A model generated the notes under the pieces. The model made no database searches. It was not told where the DNA came from and was given only the letters and a program-made list of their open reading frames with translations. A DNA stretch of 64,000 nt from Chloroflexota bacterium (GTDB lineage Bacteria > Chloroflexota > UBA11872 > UBA12225), in the NCBI GenBank assembly GCA_030447525.1, contig JAUJOR010000002.1, forward strand, positions 33,931-97,930. The letters are read 5' to 3'. A program made the translations under genes and the position numbers. Numbering within the stretch: the first letter of the stretch is position 1; the number at the start of each line of letters is the position of its first letter. Shown here piece by piece: positions 47,023 through 55,173 of the stretch.

Positions 47023-47624
47023 GGGGCCCGCTCGGACGCTGGACGCACGATCGGTCCCGGGTCGAGCACTTCCGGAGACAGTACCGGGATGACCTCGCCG
47101 TCCAGACGCACGATCCACGGCGCCGGCATTCCCCCGGCGGCGATCTCGATCCCATCGACGTCCTGGGCCCGGGCCGAGACGATGCCCTCAACCTCGTCTA
47201 CCCACAAGACGTAGTGCGTCCGAGCGGACACCACCAGCAGTCGCTGCTGGGCGTGCATCGCCGGCGCCGAGAGCCCCAGCCGAGGTCGCGGATCTACGGC
47301 CACCAGCATGGTGCCGTGCAGGTTGAGCAGGCCCAGCACGCCTGATGGCGCCCCGGGGAGGGGCGTCAGGGCGGCCATGCGCAGGATCCGTTCAACCCCC
47401 GAGGCCGGTACGGCAAAGGTTCGCTCGCCGAGGCGCACGAGGACGAGGTGCCAGGCTTCGCTGGCCTGCGACCTGGACGGCGAATGAACCGGCGTCCCAG
47501 TGGCAGCGCCCCGCCGGACGCCCTCCCCTGGCAAAGACGACTCTCCATCCGGTCGTGCCAGGGAAAGCGGATCGTGGCGACCTGGCCCCTCGCGCTGACG
47601 GACAATCGATTTCAATGAAGACAC
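47019..47624 (-). CDS. cheW: CheW-like coupling protein (first gene of the operon)
   Basis: A 201-aa protein: a low-complexity 55-residue N-terminus, then a CheW domain (HLVLVRLGERTFAVPASGVE, VLGLLNLHGTMLVAVDPRPR, LLVVSARTHYVLWVDEVEGI). It starts with GTG at 47624, with no clear ribosome site; a promoter-like TTGAGC-16-TAAATA lies 15-43 bp upstream, so the leader may be very short. It heads eight genes on the minus strand, most linked by 4-nt overlaps. Confidence 0.88.
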   Translation of the reverse strand: MSSLKSIVRQREGPGRHDPLSLARPDGESSLPGEGVRRGAATGTPVHSPSRSQASEAWHLVLVRLGERTFAVPASGVERILRMAALTPLPGAPSGVLGLLNLHGTMLVAVDPRPRLGLSAPAMHAQQRLLVVSARTHYVLWVDEVEGIVSARAQDVDGIEIAAGGMPAPWIVRLDGEVIPVLSPEVLDPGPIVRPASERAP

Positions 47625-47639
47625 ACTGCACTCAAGAGC

Positions 47640-47748
47640 TATTTACGCTTATCGTTATCGTGCTCAAATTATACATCACACTATTCGTATAGATACATAA
47701 ATGAATAGATGCATTATGAGACGATAAAAGTATACGAGAATATACGAG
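47640..47748 (-). promoter_or_regulatory. AT-rich promoter/regulatory region of the chemosensory operon
   Basis: About 110 bp of markedly AT-rich DNA in a GC-rich window. On the minus strand a TTGAGC box (47662-47667) and a TAAATA box (47640-47645) are 16 nt apart, in good position for a housekeeping-type promoter. Upstream are TATACGAG twice (47731-47738, 47741-47748) and an inverted CGTATA (47686-47691), which look like regulator half-sites. Confidence 0.6.
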
Positions 47749-47956
47749 CGGGATGCCGGTTGGGCCCCGCATAAGGCAAGGCCTGGCCAGCGCCGGGACA
47801 GAAGATCCGCTCAGGCGTCCAGTCCCGGCTCCCCGACTCCGGCTGCGTCGCGCGGTGGGGGTGTTCTACTGGCCAGTGCCGGGATGGCGAACCGTGCCAT
47901 CAGGAGACCGCAGACGTCGCCGCCGTGAGGAATCGGGGCGGCGATCGGTAAGCGGG

Positions 47957-47972
47957 CCGGGAGCGCTCCCGG
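47957..47972. terminator. 16-bp GC palindrome after the LURP-one-like gene
   Basis: A perfect palindrome of 8-bp arms (CCGGGAGC) 8 bp past the minus-strand stop at 47981. No T-tract. The rest of 47749-47980 holds nothing I can support. Confidence 0.4.
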
Positions 47973-47980
47973 GGTGGGGC

Positions 47981-48484
47981 TCAGTCCCGCTCCCGATCCT
48001 GGCGCCGCTCCCGGTCCTCTGCCAGGTCGAGGGCCAGGACGCAGGCCAGCAGGAGCAGCCAGTCCTCGCCTTCGGCGATCTCCACGCCGTAGGTGTCTCG
48101 GAGCGTCAGCCATCGCTTGGAGACGGTGGCCACCGTCCGGTCGCCCCGGCGGATGGTGAACTCGTGGTCCAGGAGGCTGCCTCGCAGCTCCAGGTCGTCC
48201 GGGCCAGGGACGTCGATCGTGAAGCGATCGACGAAGGGGGTGAAGAAGTGCTTGCGCACCTCGGCAAGCTCGCGACCCCTGGCGGTGATTTCATAGGTCG
48301 GCCGCAGCGCCAGGAGCTTGCGGTGCACGCGCGCGACCTCCTCGCCCGCCGGATCGTACAGCACCAGGGTGTCGCGTAAGGTCAGGACCTTCCCGTCAAC
48401 CCGCAGTACGGGGCGGCCCGTCTCGTCGGTGATGTCCGAGTCTTCGCCGAGGCGGAAGAACCGCTCGCGGATGACGTAGCGCAT
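47981..48484 (-). CDS. LURP-one-related (YxjI-like) protein
   Basis: A 167-aa protein of the LOR/Tubby-like C-terminal fold. It begins MRYVIRERFFRLGEDSDITD, then repeats the family beta pattern (VLRVDGKVLTLRDTLVLYDP; YEITARGRELAEVRKHFFTP; TVATVSKRWLTLRDTYGVEI). Bacterial members have unknown function; the fold is related to phospholipid scramblases and Tubby. The C-terminus is an Asp/Arg-rich tail. ATG at 48484 follows AGGAGG at 8 nt; an upstream extension of the frame lacks support. It is downstream of ureD on the same strand but separated by a repeat array, so a functional link is doubtful. Confidence 0.82.
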   Translation of the reverse strand: MRYVIRERFFRLGEDSDITDETGRPVLRVDGKVLTLRDTLVLYDPAGEEVARVHRKLLALRPTYEITARGRELAEVRKHFFTPFVDRFTIDVPGPDDLELRGSLLDHEFTIRRGDRTVATVSKRWLTLRDTYGVEIAEGEDWLLLLACVLALDLAEDRERRQDRERD

Positions 48485-48654
48485 GAAGCCGGCCTCCTGC
48501 TCGCTGAGTTCTCTCGTGCTCGGCCCACGGTGGAACGAGCGGAGGGCCGCGCGCCGTGTGCCTACCGGCATGGCTCGGCCCCGCGGACGGAGCCGCCGCT
48601 GCGTATGATAGCCCCCCTGGCATAGGGGTGCCACGCGCGCCCGGCTGCCGGATC

Positions 48655-48714
48655 GGGACGCTCGCGTCAGGGACGCTCGGGTTAGGGACCCACGGGTTAG
48701 GGACCCTCGGGTCA
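48655..48714 (-). repeat. 15-bp tandem repeat, 4 copies, at the ureD stop codon
   Basis: Four imperfect 15-bp units (48655-48669, 48670-48684, 48685-48699, 48700-48714). Read on the minus strand each unit begins with a stop codon in the ureD frame (TGA, TAA, TAA, TGA), and the first is the ureD stop itself. The array evidently grew from the ureD end. Confidence 0.92.
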
Positions 48715-49713
48715 GGGCTTGCGCACGTCAGGGGCGTCCACGCCGAGGAGCCAGCGCCGCACAGACTGCCACACGGCGTGCATTGCCCGGCGGCCGGTGC
48801 GCCCGTCTGGGGCGAGGAGGCGAACGACCAGCCCACAATCGCCCGGCAGGAGGGAGCAGCCGGCCAGGACGCCAGACTGCCCCAGGGCCGGCCCTGAGCT
48901 GCTGCGGCAAGTCTGGGTGGCACCCTCATCTTCTGTCCGGCTCCCGGGAGTCCCCGGGGCGGCTGCCGGCCTACCGGGCGGGGAGCCACTGGCGTCGGCC
49001 AGCCCGGGCGCCAGCGATGCCAGGAGGGACCGGGCCTGGGCCTGGGGGGCCAGGACGTAGACGGTGCCCAGGGTGTCCCGTTCGAGTGGGAGGATGGAGC
49101 TCAAGGGTGGGGCCCCGGCCGGCGGGGGGGCCAGGCACTGGGTGTCGGCGAACAGGAGCCGGCCGTCCGGGCGCCGAGCGGTGACGCGGCTGCTGTAGGC
49201 GTCATAGGCGTGGCGCTCCTGGCGGGCCGCCCGTCCTGGGAGGAGCAGGTCGCCGTAGAGCAGGACGGCATGGGGGTCGGCGGTGAGGGTCACCTCTTGC
49301 CGGAAGCGGGCCTGCCGGAAGGGGATGACCGGGTCTGGCCACCACTCCAGAAGCGCCCCGGCGCCGGCGCTGAGATCGATTCGCTGGCCGGCCTCATGAC
49401 GCTGCATCCCGTACACCTTGGTCGCCGCCAGCGTGGTGACGTGGGCGCGTGCCCCTGGCTGGAGAACGATCCGCTGCGTCATGCGATCACCCTGCACGAA
49501 CCCGCCGCTGAGCATGGCTACGTAGACGAAGGCCATATCCGGGCAGGAAGGGTCTGGGTAGAGGAGGCGTCCCAGCTGCAGGGGGGAGCGGTGGCGGTAG
49601 TGGCGTAGCGCCGTGCGCCAGGGACCCCCGGCGCCGCCCGGGCGGTCGACCACACCAAGGGTGAGATCTAGCAGGCCGTCTTTTCCCGTGGGCCCGTCCC
49701 ACACCTCGAACAC
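48712..49713 (-). CDS. ureD: Urease accessory protein UreD/UreH
   Basis: A 333-aa scaffold protein that binds apo-urease with UreF and UreG for nickel insertion. Typical segments are MLSGGFVQGDRMTQRIVLQP followed by GARAHVTTLAATKVYGM, and LLEWWPDPVIPFRQARFRQE near the middle. It has an insertion of low complexity around residues 240-275, longer than most UreD (about 270 aa). It starts with GTG at 49713 after GAGGGG, 8 bp from the ureG stop, and is the last gene of the urease operon. Confidence 0.93.
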   Translation of the reverse strand: MFEVWDGPTGKDGLLDLTLGVVDRPGGAGGPWRTALRHYRHRSPLQLGRLLYPDPSCPDMAFVYVAMLSGGFVQGDRMTQRIVLQPGARAHVTTLAATKVYGMQRHEAGQRIDLSAGAGALLEWWPDPVIPFRQARFRQEVTLTADPHAVLLYGDLLLPGRAARQERHAYDAYSSRVTARRPDGRLLFADTQCLAPPPAGAPPLSSILPLERDTLGTVYVLAPQAQARSLLASLAPGLADASGSPPGRPAAAPGTPGSRTEDEGATQTCRSSSGPALGQSGVLAGCSLLPGDCGLVVRLLAPDGRTGRRAMHAVWQSVRRWLLGVDAPDVRKP

Positions 49714-49721
49714 GCAGCCCC

Positions 49722-50459
49722 TCAGAAGAGGACGTCCTCGCGCAGGCGCTCGACCACCGGGGCGATCCCCATCCCGGTGGCGCAGTTGGTGAAGAGGAAG
49801 GGCCGGTCTCCCCGCATGCGGCGGGAGTCCCGGGCCATTACCTCCAGATCGGCCCCGACGTAGGGGGCCAGGTCAATCTTGTTGATCACCAGCAGGTCAG
49901 ACTGAGTGATGCCCGGCCCGTTCTTGCGCGGGATCTTGTCCCCGGCGGCGACGTCGATGACGTAGACGAAGTAGTCGACCAGCAACGGGCTGAACGTCAG
50001 GGTCAGGTTGTCCCCGCCGCTCTCCAGGAGGATGACGTCCGAGTCTGGAAAGCGACGTTCCATGTCTTCCACGGCCGCGAGGTTCATGCTGGGGTCCTCG
50101 CGGATAGCGGTGTGGGGGCAGGCCCCCGTCTCCACGCCAAGGATGCGCTCCTCGGCCAGGATCCCCTTGAGCGTCCGCTTGACGTGCTGGGCGTCCTCGA
50201 CGGTCACGATGTCGTTGGTGATCACCAGGACGTGGTGACCGGCTTGCACCAGGGTCGGGACGACCCGCTCGATCAAGGCGGTCTTGCCGGAGCCGACCGG
50301 ACCCCCGATGCCGATGCGGGGAATACGCGTCGTCGCCGGCTCGTCCCTTCCGGGAGCGGCCGGGGCCACGGCAGAGGGGGTCTCCACCGCGCCGAGAAGG
50401 GTGCTGACGCTGGCCCCACCTCTGTGGAGCCCCGGCCCTTGACTCATGTGCACGTTCAC
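49722..50459 (-). CDS. ureG: Urease accessory GTPase UreG
   Basis: A 245-aa SIMIBI-class GTPase that powers nickel delivery to urease. P-loop [13 protein letters not shown] at about 52-64, the metal-linked [30 protein letters not shown], and the [13 protein letters not shown] guanine motif. About 40 variable residues precede the core. It starts with GTG at 50459 after AGGAGG. A 97-bp gap separates it from ureF, the largest gap inside the operon, and may hold an internal promoter. Confidence 0.96.
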   Translation of the reverse strand: MNVHMSQGPGLHRGGASVSTLLGAVETPSAVAPAAPGRDEPATTRIPRIGIGGPVGSGKTALIERVVPTLVQAGHHVLVITNDIVTVEDAQHVKRTLKGILAEERILGVETGACPHTAIREDPSMNLAAVEDMERRFPDSDVILLESGGDNLTLTFSPLLVDYFVYVIDVAAGDKIPRKNGPGITQSDLLVINKIDLAPYVGADLEVMARDSRRMRGDRPFLFTNCATGMGIAPVVERLREDVLF

Positions 50460-50556
50460 CCTTGCACCTCCTGGGTCTGCAACGTCCGTGTCCGGATCGA
50501 ACGACGCAACCCTGAGTATCCGAGGGAGTGTCGTTGCAATGCCAGGACGATGTCAC

Positions 50557-51369
50557 TTAGCTCATGAACAGGCGCACGTGGGCCCCTTCGTGGCGCATCT
50601 GGAGTATCTCCGCTGCGGGGGCCGTGGGGCGCAGGTGTTGCCAGTCGGCGTGCTCGGCTGCGCCGGCGATCTCCACCAGGCGGGGTGCCAGGCGGCGCAA
50701 GATCCCCTGCGTCTGCTGGTGATCGACCCGCAGGAGGCGCAGTCCGGCCCCCAGGCAGGTAGTGGCGGCGCTGTGGAGCTCGGCCAGGATCGCCGCTCCC
50801 GCCGGGAGGCCCAGGGCGGCGCCGGCGGCGCCAAAGGCGGCGGCGTGCGTCCCCGGTGCGGCGCCGGCGGCCACGCTCTCCCCGTAGGCCTGTAACACCG
50901 CGGCGGGGGAGGTGGGGGCCGGGAACGGAGTGACCCGTCCGTCGCTAGAAGTTCCGCCGGTCGGAGGACGAGTCGGGGCCTCTGCCAGGAGCACCGCCGT
51001 GGCCAGGAGGCGCCGGCCGGCCTTCTGACTGGCCTCGCGGGCCTCGCGGGGGAGCTTGGTCGCCAGGCAGCGGGTGTCGATGGCCAGCAGGCACTGGAGA
51101 TCGTGTGATGCCGTGGCACGGTGCGCGGCCGCGACTATCACGGCGTCGCCGGGGCCCACTTGCCATCCCAGCCAGGCGCAGAGAAAGCCCTCCAGTTCGG
51201 CAGCGGTGCGGACGTGGCCCTCTTGCACCGCCGTCTCCAGGCCGTGGGAAAAGGCGTACAGCCCGGCCGGGAAGGCCGAGTCCGCCAGCTGCAGGGTCGC
51301 CAGCAGGGCCAGGCCGGCGCCCGCGAGGGGCGCCGCCCAGGGTGGATCAGGCGTCCTGGCCGTGGTCAT
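50557..51369 (-). CDS. ureF: Urease accessory protein UreF
   Basis: A 270-aa helical protein that works with UreD and UreG as a fidelity checkpoint in urease activation. Typical features are LLQLADSAFPAGLYAFSHGL-type text (ATLQLADSAFPAGLYAFSHG) near residue 28, a run of helices, and a C-terminal RLVEIAGAAEHADWQHL. The ATG at 51369 lies inside the last codons of ureE (23-nt overlap), suggesting coupled translation; the frame is open further upstream but without family match. A low-complexity loop occurs around residues 130-165. Confidence 0.9.
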   Translation of the reverse strand: MTTARTPDPPWAAPLAGAGLALLATLQLADSAFPAGLYAFSHGLETAVQEGHVRTAAELEGFLCAWLGWQVGPGDAVIVAAAHRATASHDLQCLLAIDTRCLATKLPREAREASQKAGRRLLATAVLLAEAPTRPPTGGTSSDGRVTPFPAPTSPAAVLQAYGESVAAGAAPGTHAAAFGAAGAALGLPAGAAILAELHSAATTCLGAGLRLLRVDHQQTQGILRRLAPRLVEIAGAAEHADWQHLRPTAPAAEILQMRHEGAHVRLFMS

Positions 51370-52015
51370 GGCGGTCCGCGTGGTCGGGGTGATGGCGGTG
51401 CGGGTGCGCGCTGGCCTGCCCGCTGTCGCCCGCGGGGACGTGCTGCGTAGCGGCCGTGACGCTGCCAATCACGTCATCCGCGTGGGGCGCCGGGGCCTGG
51501 GAGGGGAAGCCGAGGGCAGACGTCCCGGTGGCCTCTCCCGGCGTCGCGGGGCGGAAGGCATAGCTCACCCCGTCAAGCTGGTGGGCGCGGATGACGGCAT
51601 CTACCACCCGCCGATCGAGCGCCAGCGGGACGACGATCTCGAGTGCTTGCCGGCCAGACCCATCGCCGCGGTGGAGGCGCACCGGCCAGTGCTGGTTCCC
51701 CAGGACGTGGCCGAGGCGCAGGGCCCGCGTCGCCAGGAGGCCCGGGGAGGGGACATCCTCCAGCCGGAACACCACCACCTCCCCAGCTTCGACCCGAGCG
51801 ACCACCGTGACGTCCGGCGCGGCGTAGAGGACGTCGCCGTCGGCCAGCTCACTGGCTTGCGTCAGGGCGATGGCCAGGTCCCACCCGCCGGCGGTGCGCT
51901 TGCGCAGGCGGCGCTTCTGCGCCTCCCAGGGGGTCAGCCACAGCTCCTCCAGCGTCTCCCCCTGGGCGCGGAACCCGTGGTGCACGTTTCCCAGGACGCG
52001 GTCAACTCGAATCAC
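51347..52015 (-). CDS. ureE: Urease nickel metallochaperone UreE
   Basis: A 222-aa protein with an N-terminal peptide-binding domain, a nickel-binding domain (LRLGHVLGNQHWPVRLHRGD around 100-120) and a His-rich tail (HPHRHHPDHADRHDH) for nickel storage. It donates nickel to UreG. It starts with GTG at 52015, overlapping the stop of the unknown 120-aa gene by 4 nt (GTGA). The tail's last codons overlap the ureF start. Confidence 0.93.
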   Translation of the reverse strand: MIRVDRVLGNVHHGFRAQGETLEELWLTPWEAQKRRLRKRTAGGWDLAIALTQASELADGDVLYAAPDVTVVARVEAGEVVVFRLEDVPSPGLLATRALRLGHVLGNQHWPVRLHRGDGSGRQALEIVVPLALDRRVVDAVIRAHQLDGVSYAFRPATPGEATGTSALGFPSQAPAPHADDVIGSVTAATQHVPAGDSGQASAHPHRHHPDHADRHDHGQDA

Positions 52016-52374
52016 GTCCCGGCCACCATCTCTCTTGTCCCGACGCCCTGGTGGGCGCGCACCGCGGCTACCCAGGCGGCGCGCCGCGCGCCGACGTCGA
52101 CCCTCCCCAGCGGGCGGGCGGCGTCGCTCGCGACGCGGGCCGTCGCGCCCCCACCAGGGATGACGCCGGCGCCGACTTCCAGGCGCTCGACGACGACGCA
52201 GCTGTCCAGGCGGTGGTCGGGGAAGTCCAGGTTGAGGTGGGTCTGGGGATCCACTTCCCCGGCCAGGGCCAGGACTCGCCCGGCGTGCAGCGCCCCGTGG
52301 CGCACGCGCCGCGGATCGAGGATGAACCCATCCGTGCCGACGTTGCCCTGCGCTACCACGTGCCGTACGGTCAT
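52012..52374 (-). CDS. Unknown protein encoded inside the urease operon
   Basis: A 120-aa protein, not recognised. It sits between ureC (26-bp gap) and ureE (4-nt overlap), so co-translation with the urease accessory genes is nearly certain. The sequence is acidic/His-containing in the first half (VRHVVAQGNVGTDGFILDPR; DPQTHLNLDFPDHRLDSCVV) and Ala/Arg/Val-rich later; it has no signal peptide or membrane span. The beta-rich pattern and spaced His/Asp residues would fit a small metal-handling or structural accessory protein, but that is speculation. It does not resemble UreA, B, D, E, F, G or HypA. Confidence 0.72.
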   Translation of the reverse strand: MTVRHVVAQGNVGTDGFILDPRRVRHGALHAGRVLALAGEVDPQTHLNLDFPDHRLDSCVVVERLEVGAGVIPGGGATARVASDAARPLGRVDVGARRAAWVAAVRAHQGVGTREMVAGT

Positions 52375-52400
52375 GAATGGCTCAACCTCACACCCGGGGA

Positions 52401-54122
52401 TCAGACGATGTAGTAGAGCTGGGCGTGGGAAAGGCGCCGCGCCGGCTCGCAGGTAGCCAGCTCCCCATCCACCCGCACCTCATAGGTCTCGGGGTCGACC
52501 TCGATCCGGGGTTGGGCGGCGTTGCGTACCATGTGCCCCTTCCCCACGGTGCGGCACCCGCGCACCGGAACCAGGCGCCGTTGCAGCGACAGGCGCTCCC
52601 CAATCCGGCGATCATGAGCGGCCTGGGAGACGAACGTGACGCAGGTGGCGTCCATGGCCTTGCCAAAGGCGCCGAACATGGGGCGGTAGAGAACCGGCTC
52701 CGGGGTGGGGATAGAGGCATTGGGATCGCCCATGGCCGCCCAGGCGATGAATCCTCCCTTGAGCACCAGCTTGGGCTTGGCCCCGAAGAAGGGAATACTC
52801 CAGAGGACGACGTCGGCCAGCTTTCCCGGCTCCAGCGAGCCCACTTCGTGGGCGATGCCGTGGCTGATGGCCGGGTTGATGGTCAGCTTGGCCAGGTAGC
52901 GCAGGATGCGGGCGTTGTCGTTCCCGGTGCCGGCGTCCTCCGACAGGGGTCCCCGCTGGCGGCGCATCTTATCCGCCGTCTGAAACAGCTTGGCATAGGT
53001 TTCCCCGACGCGCCCCATGGCCTGCGAGTCCGACGAGTACATGCTCAGCACCCCCAGATCGTGCAGCACGTCCTCGGCGGCGATGGTCTCTGCCCGAATA
53101 CGGCTCTCGGCAAAGGCGACGTCTTCCGGGACGCTGGGGTTGAGGTGGTGGCACACCATCAGCATGTCCAGGTGCTCGTCCAGGGTATTGATGGTGAAGG
53201 GGCGGGTGGGGTTGGTGGACGAGGGGAGGACGTTGGGCTCGCCGGCGATGCGGATAATATCCGGGGCATGGCCCCCCCCGGCCCCCTCGGTGTGGTAGGT
53301 ATGGATCGTACGGCCGTCAATGGCGGCGATGGTGTCCTCGAGGAAGCCGGACTCGTTCAGGGTGTCGGTGTGGATGGCCACCTGCACGTCGTACTCGTCG
53401 GCCACGCGCAGGCTGCAGTCGATCGTCGCCGGGGTGGTGCCCCAGTCTTCGTGGTCCTTGAGACCGCAGGCGCCGGCCTCGATCTGCTCCGCCAGGGGTG
53501 CGGGGAGGCTGCTGTTGCCCTTGCCCAGGAACCCCCAGTTGACGGGCAGCCCCTCAGCGGCCTGGAGCATGCGCCCCAGGTTCCAGGGCCCCGGGGTACA
53601 GGTGGTGGCGTTCGTCCCGTCGGCCGGGCCGGTGCCCCCGCCGAGAAAGGTGGTGATCCCATTGCAGAGGGCCTCGTAGACTTGCTGCGGGCTGATCATG
53701 TGGATGTGGGCGTCTATGCCCCCGGCGGTGGCGATCAAGTGCTCCCCGGCGATGACCTCGGTACCGGCGCCGATGACCAGGCGCGGATCGACCCCGTCCA
53801 TGACGTACGGGTTGCCGGCCTTACCGATGCCGGCGATGCGCCCCTCCTTGATGCCCAGGTCGGCCTTGAGGACGCCCAGGACGGGGTCGAGGATCAGCAC
53901 GTTGGTGATAACCAGATCGAGCGCCCCCTGGGCGTTGGTCACGCCGGGAGCCTGGCCCATGCCGTCACGGATGGTCTTCCCGCCCCCGAAGACGGCCTCG
54001 TCGCCGTGGGTCAGGAGATCCTGCTCCACCCGGGCATAGAGCACCGTGTCGGCCAGACGGAAGCGGTCGCCGGTGCTAGGGCCGTACAGCTCGGCGTACT
54101 GCCGGCGGGGGAGCGACGGCAT
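52401..54122 (-). CDS. ureC: Urease subunit alpha (catalytic)
   Basis: A 573-aa amidohydrolase that hydrolyses urea to ammonia and carbamate at a di-nickel site. Nickel ligands are in [11 protein letters not shown], the carbamylated Lys in GLKDHEDWG (with Asp right after the Lys where a hydrophobic residue is common), [10 protein letters not shown] and [12 protein letters not shown]. The mobile flap Cys-His is [23 protein letters not shown] at 54122 shares one base with the ureB stop and has AGGAGG at good distance; a GTG one codon earlier is possible. Full length, no disruption. Confidence 0.97.
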   Translation of the reverse strand: MPSLPRRQYAELYGPSTGDRFRLADTVLYARVEQDLLTHGDEAVFGGGKTIRDGMGQAPGVTNAQGALDLVITNVLILDPVLGVLKADLGIKEGRIAGIGKAGNPYVMDGVDPRLVIGAGTEVIAGEHLIATAGGIDAHIHMISPQQVYEALCNGITTFLGGGTGPADGTNATTCTPGPWNLGRMLQAAEGLPVNWGFLGKGNSSLPAPLAEQIEAGACGLKDHEDWGTTPATIDCSLRVADEYDVQVAIHTDTLNESGFLEDTIAAIDGRTIHTYHTEGAGGGHAPDIIRIAGEPNVLPSSTNPTRPFTINTLDEHLDMLMVCHHLNPSVPEDVAFAESRIRAETIAAEDVLHDLGVLSMYSSDSQAMGRVGETYAKLFQTADKMRRQRGPLSEDAGTGNDNARILRYLAKLTINPAISHGIAHEVGSLEPGKLADVVLWSIPFFGAKPKLVLKGGFIAWAAMGDPNASIPTPEPVLYRPMFGAFGKAMDATCVTFVSQAAHDRRIGERLSLQRRLVPVRGCRTVGKGHMVRNAAQPRIEVDPETYEVRVDGELATCEPARRLSHAQLYYIV

Positions 54123-54640
54123 CACCCCCCCTCCTCGTCGGGCCCTGAGACGCCCGGGTCAACCCGGGCGGCCGGCCTTGAGACCTGAGACTCGTCCAGG
54201 AAGCCCCGCTCGGTGGCCCGCCGGTGCGCCCCCGCGGCCAGCGTGGGGGCACCGTTGGGGCTGGTGGAGCCGTTTACCAGGCCGCTAAAGCCGGTGACAC
54301 GTTGCGTCCCGCCAAAGGCCACCAGCTCCACCTCCCGACTGTCCCCGGGCTCGAAGCGCACCGCCGTCCCGGCGGCGATATTCAGGCGCATGCCGAAGGC
54401 CCCGGCTCGGTCGAAGCGCAGCGCCCGGTTGGCCTCGAAGAAGTGGTAATGCGAGCCGACCTGCACCGGCCGGTCGCCGGTGTTCTCTACCACCAAGCGA
54501 AGCGTGCGCCGGCCGACGTTCAGAGATACGGTGTCGTCCTGGAGGATCAGGCGTGGCAAGGGCTGTCCCAACTCCCCGGCGGCAGCGCTGGGTGGTGGAA
54601 AGGGGGCGCCGGCGGACGGCTCGCTAGACGATCGGGTCAT
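54122..54640 (-). CDS. ureB: Urease subunit beta
   Basis: A 172-aa structural subunit. The family core [20 protein letters not shown] followed by [19 protein letters not shown] (about 45-85), [20 protein letters not shown], then [20 protein letters not shown], is intact. Extra N-terminal (30 aa) and C-terminal (about 45 aa) extensions make it longer than typical UreB (about 105-130 aa). ATG at 54640 lies within the end of ureA (17-nt overlap), fitting coupled translation. Confidence 0.94.
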   Translation of the reverse strand: MTRSSSEPSAGAPFPPPSAAAGELGQPLPRLILQDDTVSLNVGRRTLRLVVENTGDRPVQVGSHYHFFEANRALRFDRAGAFGMRLNIAAGTAVRFEPGDSREVELVAFGGTQRVTGFSGLVNGSTSPNGAPTLAAGAHRRATERGFLDESQVSRPAARVDPGVSGPDEEGG

Positions 54641-54926
54641 GGCAAGAGACCAGTTTGGTGCCGTCGGGAAAGGTCGCCTCCACCTGCACCAGGTGGAGCA
54701 TCTCCGGTACCTCCGGCATGACGTCATCCCGCGTCAGCACGCCGCGCCCCAGGTCCATCAGCTCCGCCACCGTCCGCCCATCGCGCGCCCCTTCCAGGAT
54801 GGCTTCGGTGACCAGGGCGATGGCCTCGGCGTAATTCAGACGCAGCCCTCGCCCGCGCCGGCGGCGGGCCAGCTCGGCCACTTGATAGATGTACAGCTTC
54901 TCGATCTCGCGGGGTGTCAGCTGCAT
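54624..54926 (-). CDS. ureA: Urease subunit gamma
   Basis: A 100-aa structural subunit of exactly the usual length. It starts [20 protein letters not shown], with [20 protein letters not shown], then [20 protein letters not shown] and ending [12 protein letters not shown] at 54926 is fixed by family length; its ribosome site is weak. It is the first gene of the urease operon and follows urtE after 247 bp. Confidence 0.96.
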   Translation of the reverse strand: MQLTPREIEKLYIYQVAELARRRRGRGLRLNYAEAIALVTEAILEGARDGRTVAELMDLGRGVLTRDDVMPEVPEMLHLVQVEATFPDGTKLVSCHDPIV

Positions 54927-55072
54927 TGGGGACTCACGTCTCGGTCCACTTCCCAGGGAGCCCGGCCCCCCAGGGGCCCGTCCGGAGGGGCCGATCAACC
55001 ATCGGGCGGGATCGTAGCGTCGTGGCGGGCGGGGCGTGATCGGCTATTCCGACTAAACTTGGGGCCGCCGGT

Positions 55073-55153
55073 TTGTGCGGTCTGCACAAGGGTGATCTCG
55101 GCGCTTCTGGGGAGCCACATCGGCTCTCCGATGGCGCCTCCCCGGGCCATCGG
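55073..55153 (-). promoter_or_regulatory. Hairpins with a shared arm between urtE and ureA
   Basis: Three complementary segments lie at 55146-55153 (C), 55128-55135 (B) and 55114-55123 (A). B pairs perfectly with C (8 bp, 10-nt loop), or with A (8 bp with one bulge, 4-nt loop), so the two hairpins exclude each other. A separate 6-5-6 hairpin (TTGTGC/GCACAA) is at 55073-55089. They lie downstream of urtE and upstream of ureA; no T-tract. An attenuator-like switch or a terminator-rich gap are both possible. Confidence 0.45.
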
Positions 55154-55173
55154 TGGCTCGTCGAGCGGGGCGC

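Noticed and set aside
37624..47624. Flagellar chemotaxis operon
   Set aside because: No flagellar, motor, cheY, cheZ or cheD gene is present; the hybrid CheA and TPR-CheR fit an alternative-function system.
50460..50556. Nickel-responsive element between ureF and ureG
   Set aside because: Only a weak imperfect inverted repeat was seen, with no match to a known NikR site or nickel riboswitch.
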